A DNA stretch of 64,000 nucleotides from Iris pallida (taxonomy: Eukaryota > Streptophyta > Magnoliopsida > Asparagales > Iridaceae). Where the stretch lies: the NCBI GenBank assembly GCA_029216955.1, contig JANAVB010003400.1:12179181-12243180 (forward strand). Direction: 5' to 3'. Below the pieces are notes generated by a model that was given only the letters and a program-made list of their open reading frames with translations, was not told the DNA's origin and did no database searches. Position numbers and translations under genes: made by a program. Below, one piece after another: positions 42,480 to 52,227 of this stretch (position 1 is the first letter of the stretch; each line of letters starts with the position of its first letter).

Positions 42480-44638
42480 CCTAAACATAAAGCATATGTT
42501 CCCAAAAATTTATACCTAACTAGTAATGAATAAAGTGAATGGTCTTCAGCTAATAGTTTTGTGAAAATATCTGCTAACAGGTGATCTGTGTCTATAAATT
42601 CTAGACAAATATCTCCGTGTTGCTGGTGATCACGTAAGAAGTGATAACATATTTTGATATGCTTAGTATGTGAGTGACATACAAGGTTCTTAGTCAAATT
42701 TACTGTTCTAGTGTGTCACAATAAATAGAAATCTTTGTGTAGTATAGATTGTAGTCTTCTAAAGTTTGCTTTATCCATAAAATTTGTGCACAACAACGGG
42801 CTGCAGCGATATAATCGGCTTCAGCCGTTGACAATGTAACAAAATTGTATTTCAAGCTAAACTAAGAGACTAGAGCTTTACGTAGAAAATGACATGTACC
42901 GTTGGAACTTTTACGGTCTACTTTGCATCCAGCAAAATCAGCATCAGAATACCCAACCGGTGAAATAATGTCATTTTGGGATACCATAAGCCGACAGTAG
43001 AAGTACTCTTAAGGTATCGAAAGATATGCTTAACTGCGCATATATGTGATTCCTTACTGTTAGCTTGATATCTAGCACATATGCAAACGCTAAACATAAT
43101 ATTAGGTCGACGAGCAGTTAAATATAATAAACTACCAATCATATCTTGATGCTTACGCTGGTCGTCTGGTTTGCCACATTCATCAATATCATGCTTGGTT
43201 GATGCAGTCATAGGAGTCCCGATAGGCTTTGCGAGCCAAACTTCTTCTACAAGTCCTTCGTGTACTTGGCTTGATTGATGAAGGTTCCATGAGTACTTTG
43301 TTTGATTTGTAGTTCGGGGAAGTAGTTTAGCTCTTCCATCATACTCATTTCAAACTCACTCTGTATACACTTATTAAATTCTTGACATAATTGTCTATTA
43401 CTAGAACCAAATATGACATCATCTACATAAATTTGCACTAATAGAAAATCATCATTTGAAGACTTGATAATAGAGTTGTATCAACTCTTCCTTTTAAAAT
43501 CTATTTTCAAGTAGGAAGGAACTTAGGCGATCATACCAAGCTCGAGGGGCTTGTTTGGGTACATAGAGTGACTTAGGTAACTTGAAAATGTGATCGAAAA
43601 ATTTAAAATCTTCAAAACCAGGGGGTTGTTTTACAAAAAATTCTTCTTTTATAAAACCATTCAAAAATGTACTTTTCACGTCTATTTAAAAAAGTTTAAA
43701 ATCATAAAACTATGCAAATGCATAAAGCATGAGAATGGATACTATTCTAGCAACATGAGCATAAGTCTCATCATAATCAATTTCTTCATCTTGATTATAA
43801 CATTGTGCCACTAGACGAGCTTTGTTGCGTAGAACTTGTCCATCCTCACTAAGTTTATTTTGGAACACCTATTTGGTACCAATTATAGATTGATCAATAG
43901 GTTTAGGAACAAGTTCCCAAACTTGATTTCTCTTAAACTGGTTAAGTTCCTCTTGTATGGCATGAATCCAAAATTTATCTAAAAATACATATGCTACTGA
44001 TTTAGGTTCTACTTGAGAAATGAATACAACATTTGCAGCTGTATCTCTATTTGAAGAACGTGTACCTACTTCCTTTGATACATCACCTATGACAAGAGAC
44101 TCTGGATGATCTTGCATGAAGTTTATATTATTTGGTAGACTCTCCAGATAGTCTTTGTCAGCAGCAACATCTTCAGTTGCCTTGAGTGTTTTCCTAGCAT
44201 CTTCATCATCGCTGTCACTTGCTATATGACTGTTGAGCTCATGAAATAAAACATTAATCGATTCTTCAACAATTATAAATTTCTTATTAAAGACTCTATA
44301 TCCCTTAATCTTTGCAGCATAACCAAGGAATATTCTTTTATTTGCCTTAGAGTCGAACTTACCTAAGTTATCCTTAGTGTTCAGGATAAAATAACGACAT
44401 CCAAAAATATTGAGATAGAATTTTTTTTGGAATGCGATTAAACCATAATTCATAAGGTGTCTTCTTTGATATAAGTCGAATCAGTACTCTATTCAAAACA
44501 TGACAAGCTTACTTACAGCTTCAGCCCAAAACTATTTTGGAAGATTATGCTGGTTTAGCATGACTCTAGCCATATCGTTTAGAGTTCTATTCTTCCACTC
44601 AACAACGTCATTCTTTTGGGGAATTCTACGACAAGAAA
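42480..44638 (-). pseudogene. SIRE-2 pol: integrase C-terminus, RT and RNase H
   Basis: From high to low coordinate: the end of the integrase core (VEWKNRTLNDMARVMLNQH near 44535-44600), FLNIFGCRYFILN and IFLGYAAKIKGYRVF, then RT with EELNQFKRNQVWELVP, the YVDD catalytic box (MQIYVDDVIFGSSN at 43438), SEFEMSMMEELNYF, IGSLLYLTARRPNIMF, and RNase H with SHTKHIKICYHF and ADIFTKLLAED. Frames change several times and stops occur, so this is dead. The upper edge at 44638 is the CACTA-2 insertion point. Gene order and sequence type match SIRE-1. Confidence 0.9.
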
Positions 44639-45860
44639 CACTACCAAAATTTATCGTTTTAGCGACGGCCCCATCCGTCGCTAAACCGACGGTAATTACG
44701 AATAGCGACCGATGACCGACGGATTTTGGCCAAAAACATCCGTCGGCAATCAGCTCGTCGCTAATAACGGTCCGTCGCTAAGTTGTCGTCAAACGACAAA
44801 ATAGCGACGGATTGTCGACGTCACAATACGAAGCATTAGCGACGCATTTCCGACGGACTGTCGTCCATTTTAACTATTAAGTACTGAACTGTGTAGACAA
44901 TAGCGACGTACAATTCCGTCTATAACCCGTCGTAACAGCGTATCAGAGCGTATCGTTCTGTCGCTCATCCGTCGGTATTCGTCGGTAACGAACGACGGAT
45001 TAGCGACGGCGTGCTGACGGACTATCCATCGATCAGGTTCTGGAAATGCTTGGCATTTCCAGCACCATGGCGACGGAAGAGTAGTCGCTAATGCGTTGCT
45101 ACGATGTCGCCACAGCGACGGATTACTGACTGATTATCCGTCGCCATGGTTCTGGAAATGTCAGGCATTTCCAGAACCATGTCGACGGATAGTCCGTCGC
45201 AAAGCAGTCGCTAGAGAGAGCGACTGCTTAGCGGCTGAATATCAGTCGCCCTGGCGACGGACAGGCCGTCGCTATTCCGTCGAAGTTTATACCACCAGAA
45301 CCTTGCCGACGGATAATCCATCGAGCATCCGTCGCTACCTGGAAACACTTTAAAAACTCCAGATAGAGAGGGGATTACCTTCGGGTGGGAGAGAGGAGAG
45401 GACGCCGACGCCGTTCACCGAAGCCGTACGAGAGAGAGAGAGAGAGAGAGAGATTGAATTTGGGGTGAATGCTAAAAGTTCCCCCCGCCTTTTCATTTAA
45501 GTCTGGAACATAAATTTAGCGACGGCATAGCGACTAACCATAATGCGTCGCCAAGTAGTCGCTATTATTGATTATCCGACTGAATATCCGTTGCTACGTA
45601 GTCGAAGATATGTCCCGCCAATTATCTACACAATTTCCGCCAAATAATCGACTACCTAGCGACGACTGGGGATCCGTCGCTATAGTTCCGACAGTCTAGC
45701 GACGGACGTGCGACCTTTCCTCCTCCTAAAATTAAAATAAAAAATGGCAAAGGCGTGTAGTCGGTACTCAGTCGCTTAGCGGTCATGAAGCCGTCACTAA
45801 CACCGACAAAAAATTTTTGTCACTAAATATCCGTCGCTAATTGAGTGTATTTTGGTAGTG
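44639..45860. mobile_element. CACTA-2: 1.2 kb non-autonomous CACTA transposon
   Basis: Starts CACTACCAAAAT (44639) and ends ATTTTGGTAGTG (45860), giving 12-bp perfect terminal inverted repeats, flanked by AAA on both sides (44636-44638, 45861-45863), a 3-bp target duplication. GCGACGG and CCGTCGCT motifs occur many times on both strands, the subterminal repeats. No transposase frame is present. Inside are two hairpins (45036-45066 and 45145-45181) and a (GA)n run (about 45428-45453) next to a GC-rich patch. It splits the integrase frame of SIRE-2, which reads on at 45864. Confidence 0.93.
45036..45181. repeat. Two hairpins inside CACTA-2
   Basis: 45145-45160 (CATGGTTCTGGAAATG) pairs perfectly with 45166-45181 across a 5-base loop. 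About 110 bp earlier, 45036-45049 pairs with 45053-45066 with one mismatch and a 3-base loop. The arms of the two hairpins are related, so the unit was probably duplicated. Confidence 0.85.
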
Positions 45861-45863
45861 AAA

Positions 45864-46507
45864 ACTCATGAGAAAAACTATTTGTATCCAAAAAAATTTC
45901 AAATCAGAATTTATGAATTTGCCTCCTTGATTACTTCAGATAAGAGTAATCATGAAACCTTTTTTGTTTTGTACCTTTTGTATAAAATTTCAAATTTAAA
46001 AAGTGCAATGCTTTTGTTTGATAAAAAGAAAACCCATGTATATCAAAAGAAATCATCAACAATTACAAAAGCATAGAGCTTAATGCCAAGACTGGCAACC
46101 TACTAGGTCCAAATAAACCTATATGAATCAACTGCAAGGGTCTAGAAGTTCTTACAACGTTGATGGTTTTAAAAGAGAATCTAGTTGCCTTGTTTTTCTC
46201 ATAGTCGGCACATACCATGTCTCTCTTAAATAATATTTCTGGAAGTACTTTTACTAATTTCTTCGTTGATAGTCTTGAAATGGTATCCATGTTTGCATGT
46301 CCTAATCTCATATGTCATAACAAATTTTCATCTTGGTTGACTACTAGCCACTTACTTGTACTATTAGTACTTTAAAAAGAACACGTAAATATTGTCCTCC
46401 CTGATTCCTTCATAGACTGGATTACCATTGGACATATCATATATGGAACATTTGTCTTTAACAAAATTAATACTATTGTCAGGAAGATGACTAATGCTTA
46501 ATAGGTT
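45864..46507 (-). pseudogene. SIRE-2 pol: GAG-pre-integrase and integrase core, truncated
   Basis: Continues the integrase frame across CACTA-2: FMIT...GGKF near 45930-45965 (where SIRE-1 has FMITRIRNDHGGEF), LFGPSRLPVLA near 46085-46110, and the zinc region LGHANMDTISRLSTKKL with VCADYEKNK (second Cys replaced by Tyr) at 46195-46310. Similarity to SIRE-1 fades at about 46500 in the part just after the protease region. The catalytic Asp in the NDHGG box is lost and several stops occur. Confidence 0.85.
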
Positions 46508-47740
46508 TGTTTGACATCTTCGTCATAAGCTTGAAGGAAAAACTTTGAAGGTTTCAAACGAGAATGTAAGAAGGAACCCTTGGGCGGGAATCCCAAATAC
46601 CCTTCATTTTTGATCTGGGATGTGATGATGGAGGGTTGATTCTTTACTCTGTTGAAGGTCTGACAGTGAGAGATAACTATCGAGCTTAACTTTACTGGCT
46701 AAGGGGATCAACAGGAACTTTCTCTGCAATACTCGAATACTCTTGAGGAACTGTAGGGACGAGGGGTTTGAATGGAGGAGAACTCCTATTTATAGCTGAC
46801 TGGAAGAGTAGCACATGCGCCTATGAGCAAATAGGTACGTGGGTCTTTAACTGCCACACGATGCTCCTAAGCAGGAGTCAGTTGCAACAATACGCGTACT
46901 TCACTGGTATGGGGTCATGGGTTACTGCCACGTAGCAGATGGTTGGGATTTTGCTATTGGAGAAGATCTTGAACTACTCAGTACCCGTTCTTTGACGTGA
47001 CTAGGTCTTCGATACATGGTAAGTACCTAGTTCTACTGCTGCCTACAAGAACCCACGCCTAGGAATTTACTGTCCTAGATGGCCTGCGTTCATAGTATGA
47101 GAGAACTATAAGCATGGGGGTAGAAGAATACGTGCTCATGGGAGCATCTGGATGGCACGCGCCTGAATAACTAGGAAACATGCACTTGAGTAGTTTTTGA
47201 CAACACATGCCTGAGTAATCAGGAAACTCACGCCTGTCTATACTGCTTCCAAGGAGAATGAACTCCATCTTCTAGGTTTATTCTTTGTACGAGGAGCGAA
47301 ATGCTCAACCAAAGTCTCGAAGGAAACCTAAATCATTAAATGCAGCCTTGGAAGAAGAAATTATGAGGCGTAGGTAGAGATATAGAGGGTTGGATGCACC
47401 TATATAGGTGAGGTACAAATAGAAGGAGAGGCGCGCCCTCAGTAAGGCGCGAGTAGCATAGTTCATCATGACTCCTCGATTTCTGTGCTTTAGCCATCTT
47501 TTATACGAAGATCGAATCATTTCAGCCCAAGGTTCAAGAATGGGGCACGGGTAACATAACACCTAGGTGAGGCGCGAGTAGCATGGCACCTAAATGAGAC
47601 GCGGGTGACATAACGCCTAGGTCAGACGTGAGTAGTATGGCCCATGCTTCTACAAGACCCCTTCAAAGTTTTATAACTTTGTGAATCAAAGTTAGAAATA
47701 CTTTGAACATAAGCATAGCGTACATGTGATGTCAGCACAA
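46508..47740 (-). repeat. Unclassified LTR-like segment with minus-strand TATA
   Basis: Composition changes abruptly at 46508: GC-richer, with no coding similarity that I recognise. A TATA box on the minus strand (TATAAATAGGAG, about 46788-46799) suggests an LTR or promoter of a minus-strand element. 27-bp tandem repeats lie near its upper end (47543-47650). I could not find paired ends, a primer site or a target duplication, so the identification stays open. Confidence 0.35.
47543..47650. repeat. 27-bp minisatellite, four degenerate units
   Basis: Units start at 47543, 47570, 47597 and 47624 and follow a form like AGRCGCGRGTARCATRRCRCC. An isolated related unit occurs near 47449 (AGGCGCGAGTAGCATAG). 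Not seen elsewhere in the window. Confidence 0.85.
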
Positions 47741-49136
47741 AGTTTTTTTAGTGTAGCCTCCGCTTTGGCCAGCTTGTCAAATCTATTTTGGGATGAGAGC
47801 GGCTAATTCGGTCTAATCTCGAATAGGCGATCGTTTGTTTTGTCGCCTTATCAAAATATGCGTCGTTTGAAGCCTATAAGTAGGCGTTGAGAAGGATCCT
47901 CAAAAACTGATTGGCTAACTATTGACTACACGAGAGTCGAAGCGTCAGATTCATCATCATTAATGCAAGGTTTATTATATTAAGTGGGGGCATAGGCATG
48001 TTTTGAGCCTATAAATATAGGCTTTTTGAGAGAAATTTTGCTCGTTCTCTTCCTCCCCCAAATATTATGATCGACGTTGTGGCTCCTAAGCCTTCTCCTA
48101 AGGCAAAACCGACCAAGGCTCTCGTCAGTGCGCCTCTCATCATCGGAATGATGCATCCTGTAGTCGAAGGTAGGTGATCCGCTATCAATGGCCAGATCTT
48201 CAGAAAACAGAGATTCTTGTGTACGCTCGGCCGCTTGAATGAGTTACCATCACACACCGTCCTTTTTTATTGCTTAATTGCATAACCTTCATTCTTTTAA
48301 GATGTGTGGATGCTCATGATTTAGCTTCTGCTTCTTTTAGAAGATACGTATAAATGTTGTCCAAGGGACACGCTGAGGCATTCATCAATGGGCTGAGCAC
48401 GAAGGCTTTTGTCGTGTTTTATCGGGCTTGTCCAAAGGATGTGTTGATGCGTTCATGCATGTGCTGCTTGCAATGGCTTCTGTTGTGCGCCATTGTGCAT
48501 GTGCGCTTTCTAAAAGACGCGATGATGCTTTCATCAGCTTGATGCATGCAAAGGCTCTTATCGTGCGCGCAAGATGACTTTTAGCACATGATTTTTCTTT
48601 ATTATTTTCTAAGACTGATCCTTTTGCTTATCTTTTGTGTAGGTTTCGTCTCAACTCGTACCGACTCAGATGGAGCATGAAAGGATATCATAGGTCAGTT
48701 GATTCAAAGAGATGACCATCCTGATTCGAGATTTCGTTACGAGATCTAGCGAAGTGATCCCTACTCGCAAAGTATTCTAGCTGTCTTCACTTCCGAGATG
48801 AGACGTATTGTCCACCAAAATAATATTGGGCCTACAAGGTTAGGATTGATTGTCCTGTTTGAACCCTTGTCTCCCTGCAACTCATCCGTATGATCGAGGC
48901 GACCATCATGCACGTTCGAGATGGCCTTCTTGCTTGTTTCTAATAATTGATTCAAGCTTAAAACTGGAGATTTGTCACATCACTGCCTCTCTGCACTGGA
49001 GATAGGTCACATCACAACCCTCTCTGCTGGCGGAGAATGGGCCAGAATCTTTCGTTGCAATTTTCCATATAATCGTGAATATTAATGAAAAATCAAAATA
49101 TGTAATAGATTTTCATCATATGTAACCATGAATATC
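47741..49136 (+). other. Unclassified region with TATA box, short ORF and small tandem repeats
   Basis: TATAAATA at about 48010-48017 sits in the near-palindrome AGCCTATAAATATAGGCT, followed by a pyrimidine-rich leader (48040-48060). Downstream are three degenerate 71-77 bp repeats (about 48357-48572) and two 33-bp repeats with CTGGAGAT...GTCACATCAC (about 48963-49030). A CTTTTGTGTAG|G acceptor-like site lies at 48640-48652. No known protein similarity is apparent. It may be another LTR or leader, or a decayed gene. Confidence 0.3.
48067..48177 (+). CDS. Short ORF downstream of TATA box, uncertain
   Basis: A 36-codon frame, MIDVVAPKPSPKAKPTKALV..., starting about 55 bp after the TATA box and rich in Lys, Pro and Ala. 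The codons before the stop contain AAG|GTAGGT, a plausible splice donor, so the frame could be a first exon. No domain is recognisable and the length is within chance. It could equally be an upstream ORF in a retrotransposon leader. Confidence 0.15.
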   Translation: MIDVVAPKPSPKAKPTKALVSAPLIIGMMHPVVEGR

Positions 49137-49378
49137 TGTAAAACCCCTAAATTTCAAAGTTTATATTTTATATAAACATATTTTCAAAGTTTAGGTATTT
49201 GTTGTAAAATGAGTTTAAAGATTTTTTTATATATCAAATCCTTTTTTTTCATGATATGTGAATTAAAAATTTTACTTCTTACTGAAAGAAATTTATTGGC
49301 TATTTAGATATTATTATCTTTTAAATATTTACAAAGTCTTAGATTATCAGATTATTTGTACATTTAATTTAAGGTATT

Positions 49379-49440
<62 letters not shown>

Positions 49441-49574
49441 AAACCAAAGTCGGTGGACGACTCCACCCGACCTTGGCCCGGAGGCCGTGGCCACCGCCAC
49501 CCAGCCACCTCCGTGGGAGGGAGGGCTCGAACCCGGCCCTCACCCCATGTGCAAGATGGTGTTACCAGTACACC

Positions 49575-49640
<66 letters not shown>

Positions 49641-52227
49641 TAAAAGAAAAAATATATATATATATATACATTAAAAGAAAGTTGGTTACGTATATAAGTA
49701 ATATATATAAATTTGTAAATACTGAGAAAATATTGTTAGATTTTTATGTATTATTATGATTGCTTGGTATTTTAGAATTATTAAAAGGGGATATATGTCC
49801 ATATAGGAAAAAGAATGGCTAGATGTTATTGTACCCTTGCGGGAACAGTAAACGCCCCAAGCAGACCTAGTCCCCCCTCCAAACCCGTGACTCACAGAAC
49901 CCATATATAAGTATCGAGAGGCATAGAGAGGAACAACTCTCAAACCATAACCCATCGAGTACTACGGCCACCCTATCCCTGGCGCGTCCCCAGCCACCTG
50001 TGCGCGTCGCCACACCGCCGGCGATCACCGGAAACGGCGAGAAACGTGCGCACACAGCAGCGAGTAGGCGCAAGATACAACAGCAACGTAACCGCAAGGT
50101 ATCCTCCTTCCTCGCCAATTATCTTCACCCTTGCTTGATCAATTTTTGATCCTTCAAGCCCTACGCGTAGGCAACCTAAACCTGTTCATTATCCTTCAAG
50201 TAGATTTTATCCTAGTGCATTAAATTGTTAGAAAAATCAATGCTATAACCCTGAGAAATTTGTTCAAATTTAACAGAAAACTCGAACCAGAGACCTACTT
50301 TGCAAGGCAGATTGCCGCCAACAAACAATACTATTAGAAAAGTACCTGAACAAAGTTATAGACAACATATAGGGGATCAAAACCCTTCTGGTAGATTCAT
50401 TTCTCATCCAATAAACAGAAAGTTATTCATTGTCAAAATTCAAGAAAAATAGTTTTTAAAACTATAAAAATTTTCAGAAAACTCTCCGATACGGCATGTG
50501 CTCTGACAAATCGGGCAACATTGTCGTACACTATACATATCAAAAGGCGCATATGGATGTTATCGACGTGTGCGAACTGACGGAACTCAATTTTGTTGCG
50601 TGTACGTGACAAAATCAGTGCGTATCCATCAAAATACCCCTGTATCGATATTTTTCAAACTAGCCCATAACTTTGTGCACATTTGTCGTATCGAGACAAA
50701 ACTTGCACCAACAGGACCGAATCATTTTTTTGGTCCTGTACCAAATTTGGTCAAAATCTGAGAAGGTCAACCAGAACGCCTATTTGGCGGGCCCGCGACC
50801 CGATCCAACAGGCAAAATTGTACATGGCCTACCAAAATCCAACTTTGGACAAACGGTTGGGTTTGTCTCCTCAAACTGGACCCGTAGACATGTTGTTTGG
50901 CGAATTTAGAGACCATAGATATTGGCACGCATTTTGGTGCAAAATGGGTCCAATGGTGGACATTATTTTGACTCGAAATTATGATTTTGCCCCTGTTCCA
51001 GAATTGGACTTTTGGACAGGCATTTCATAGATATATTTTTTATACCGAGAATGTTCTTGATGTTTATTTCAGCATCCGAAGCCGTTCGTGGATTTTGAGA
51101 TTAATTGTCGATATACTTGATTGTTGGACTGCCATTTTTGCACCACCAGTCAAGATACCTTGCCACCTTACTTTATGATTTACTTTATCTTATTTTTAGT
51201 TATTTATTTTTAGCATTTTTACCTGTTGATAGTATTGTATCATTGTGCATCCAAGTCACACTTGGGTGCAAGCGACTTTGTTAGTAGTTTTACTTGTTTT
51301 GTTCTATTTTCTTGTATTGACTTAGACTAGTGACCAGCCATTGGTGGAGAGGTATTGGTATATGTTATATAACCTTGACACATGCTTTATCATGTTTTAT
51401 GAGTCACATGTAGGATACGTACTAATGTAGTCGGCGGCCACCGATACGTATGAGACGTACGACGGTTAGGAGTAACTGCCAATAGAATTGCATGCTAGTG
51501 GACTTGGCAGTTACTAGAGGTTCCTATGAGTCATGGATGTGACCCTACTAGGCATTGGGTGGGGAGAACAGTTCCTTAACGTATGGGCCACGAAGGCACT
51601 TTTCTATTCCTGATCCTGCTGGCCTCTGACATTCGAGGAATGTTATTCTTTGAGGTCCCTGGTATCTTGGTGGGACCATACCGAGTTTTATATAGCCAGA
51701 GTGCCCATGCGTTGAAGGTTTGTTCTTAACTACATTATCACTGTAGAACTGGTAGGCACCCTATTGCATGTATCCTTTTATTTTTTATTATATATCACAG
51801 TTTATACGGCATGGTGTTTTCTTGTATCTTGTTACGTCCCTCTGAGGACCTGGTGATCTCTCCAGGTGTGTGCTTTATGACTTTTCATAGGTGTTCTAGC
51901 CAAGGCCGTGATCCTCTCTATTCCTTCGAAGATGATTGCTCCTGGTTCACCTTGCCATCTTTATCGATCAATTCCTTGTATATTCTTCTCATTTAAACTC
52001 GTTGGTAGTGGATTTGTCTCCACCCAACTACATGTACAAATGATAAATTAATAGTGATTATATTATTAATCTTTATTTCTATGGATGATATTTAGTTATC
52101 ATGGTTTACTACATTTTATAGCTTATGTATACAAATGAGGATACCATATATTAGAGTATATTTCGTATGTATGCAGCTGGCATGTCTACGTACTTAGTCC
52201 TAAGTATTTTGGGACTGGGACGTTACA
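49137..52227 (+). repeat. Element D/E left LTR (D)
   Basis: 3091 bp from TGTAAAACCCC to GGGACGTTACA. TATA box TATATAAG at 49904-49911. A (TG)n(TA)n array at 49377-49437 and (TA)n at 49581-49634 flank a SINE-like insertion. The CTGAGGACCTGG hairpin block lies at 51828-51866. Confidence 0.88.
49438..49580 (-). mobile_element. Probable tRNA-derived SINE
   Basis: A GC-rich insert of about 140 bp between two (TA)n arrays in LTR D, absent at the same place in LTR E. On the minus strand it shows RNA polymerase III promoter motifs: box A TGGTGTACTGGT (49564-49575) and box B GGTTCGAGCC (49524-49533), whose starts are 42 nt apart, close to real tRNA spacing. It ends GGTTTAAAATATATA on the minus strand. 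Target duplications cannot be told from the surrounding (TA)n. A tRNA pseudogene is the main alternative. Confidence 0.6.

Larger units (their letters stand above)
27655..46507 (-). mobile_element. SIRE-2: Sirevirus-type copia element, 5'-truncated and interrupted
   Basis: Minus-strand copia element with its 3' LTR at 27655-28645 plus 40271-40311, an extra ORF after pol (40690-41991), RNase H and RT (about 42480-43870), integrase (43869-44638 and 45864 to about 46400). No gag, protease active site, 5' LTR or primer site is seen; similarity to SIRE-1 stops near 46507. It carries the TEK element and CACTA-2. TAGTT at 27650-27654 would be the target duplication, but its partner is missing because of the truncation. 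Confidence 0.88.

Noticed and set aside
47543..48572. A CRISPR array or prokaryotic element
   Set aside because: The repeats are degenerate and contiguous without spacers, and everything else in the window is plant retroelement sequence.
49438..49580. A functional tRNA gene
   Set aside because: Box A and box B are present, but no cloverleaf with a paired acceptor stem is apparent, and the insert continues well beyond tRNA length.
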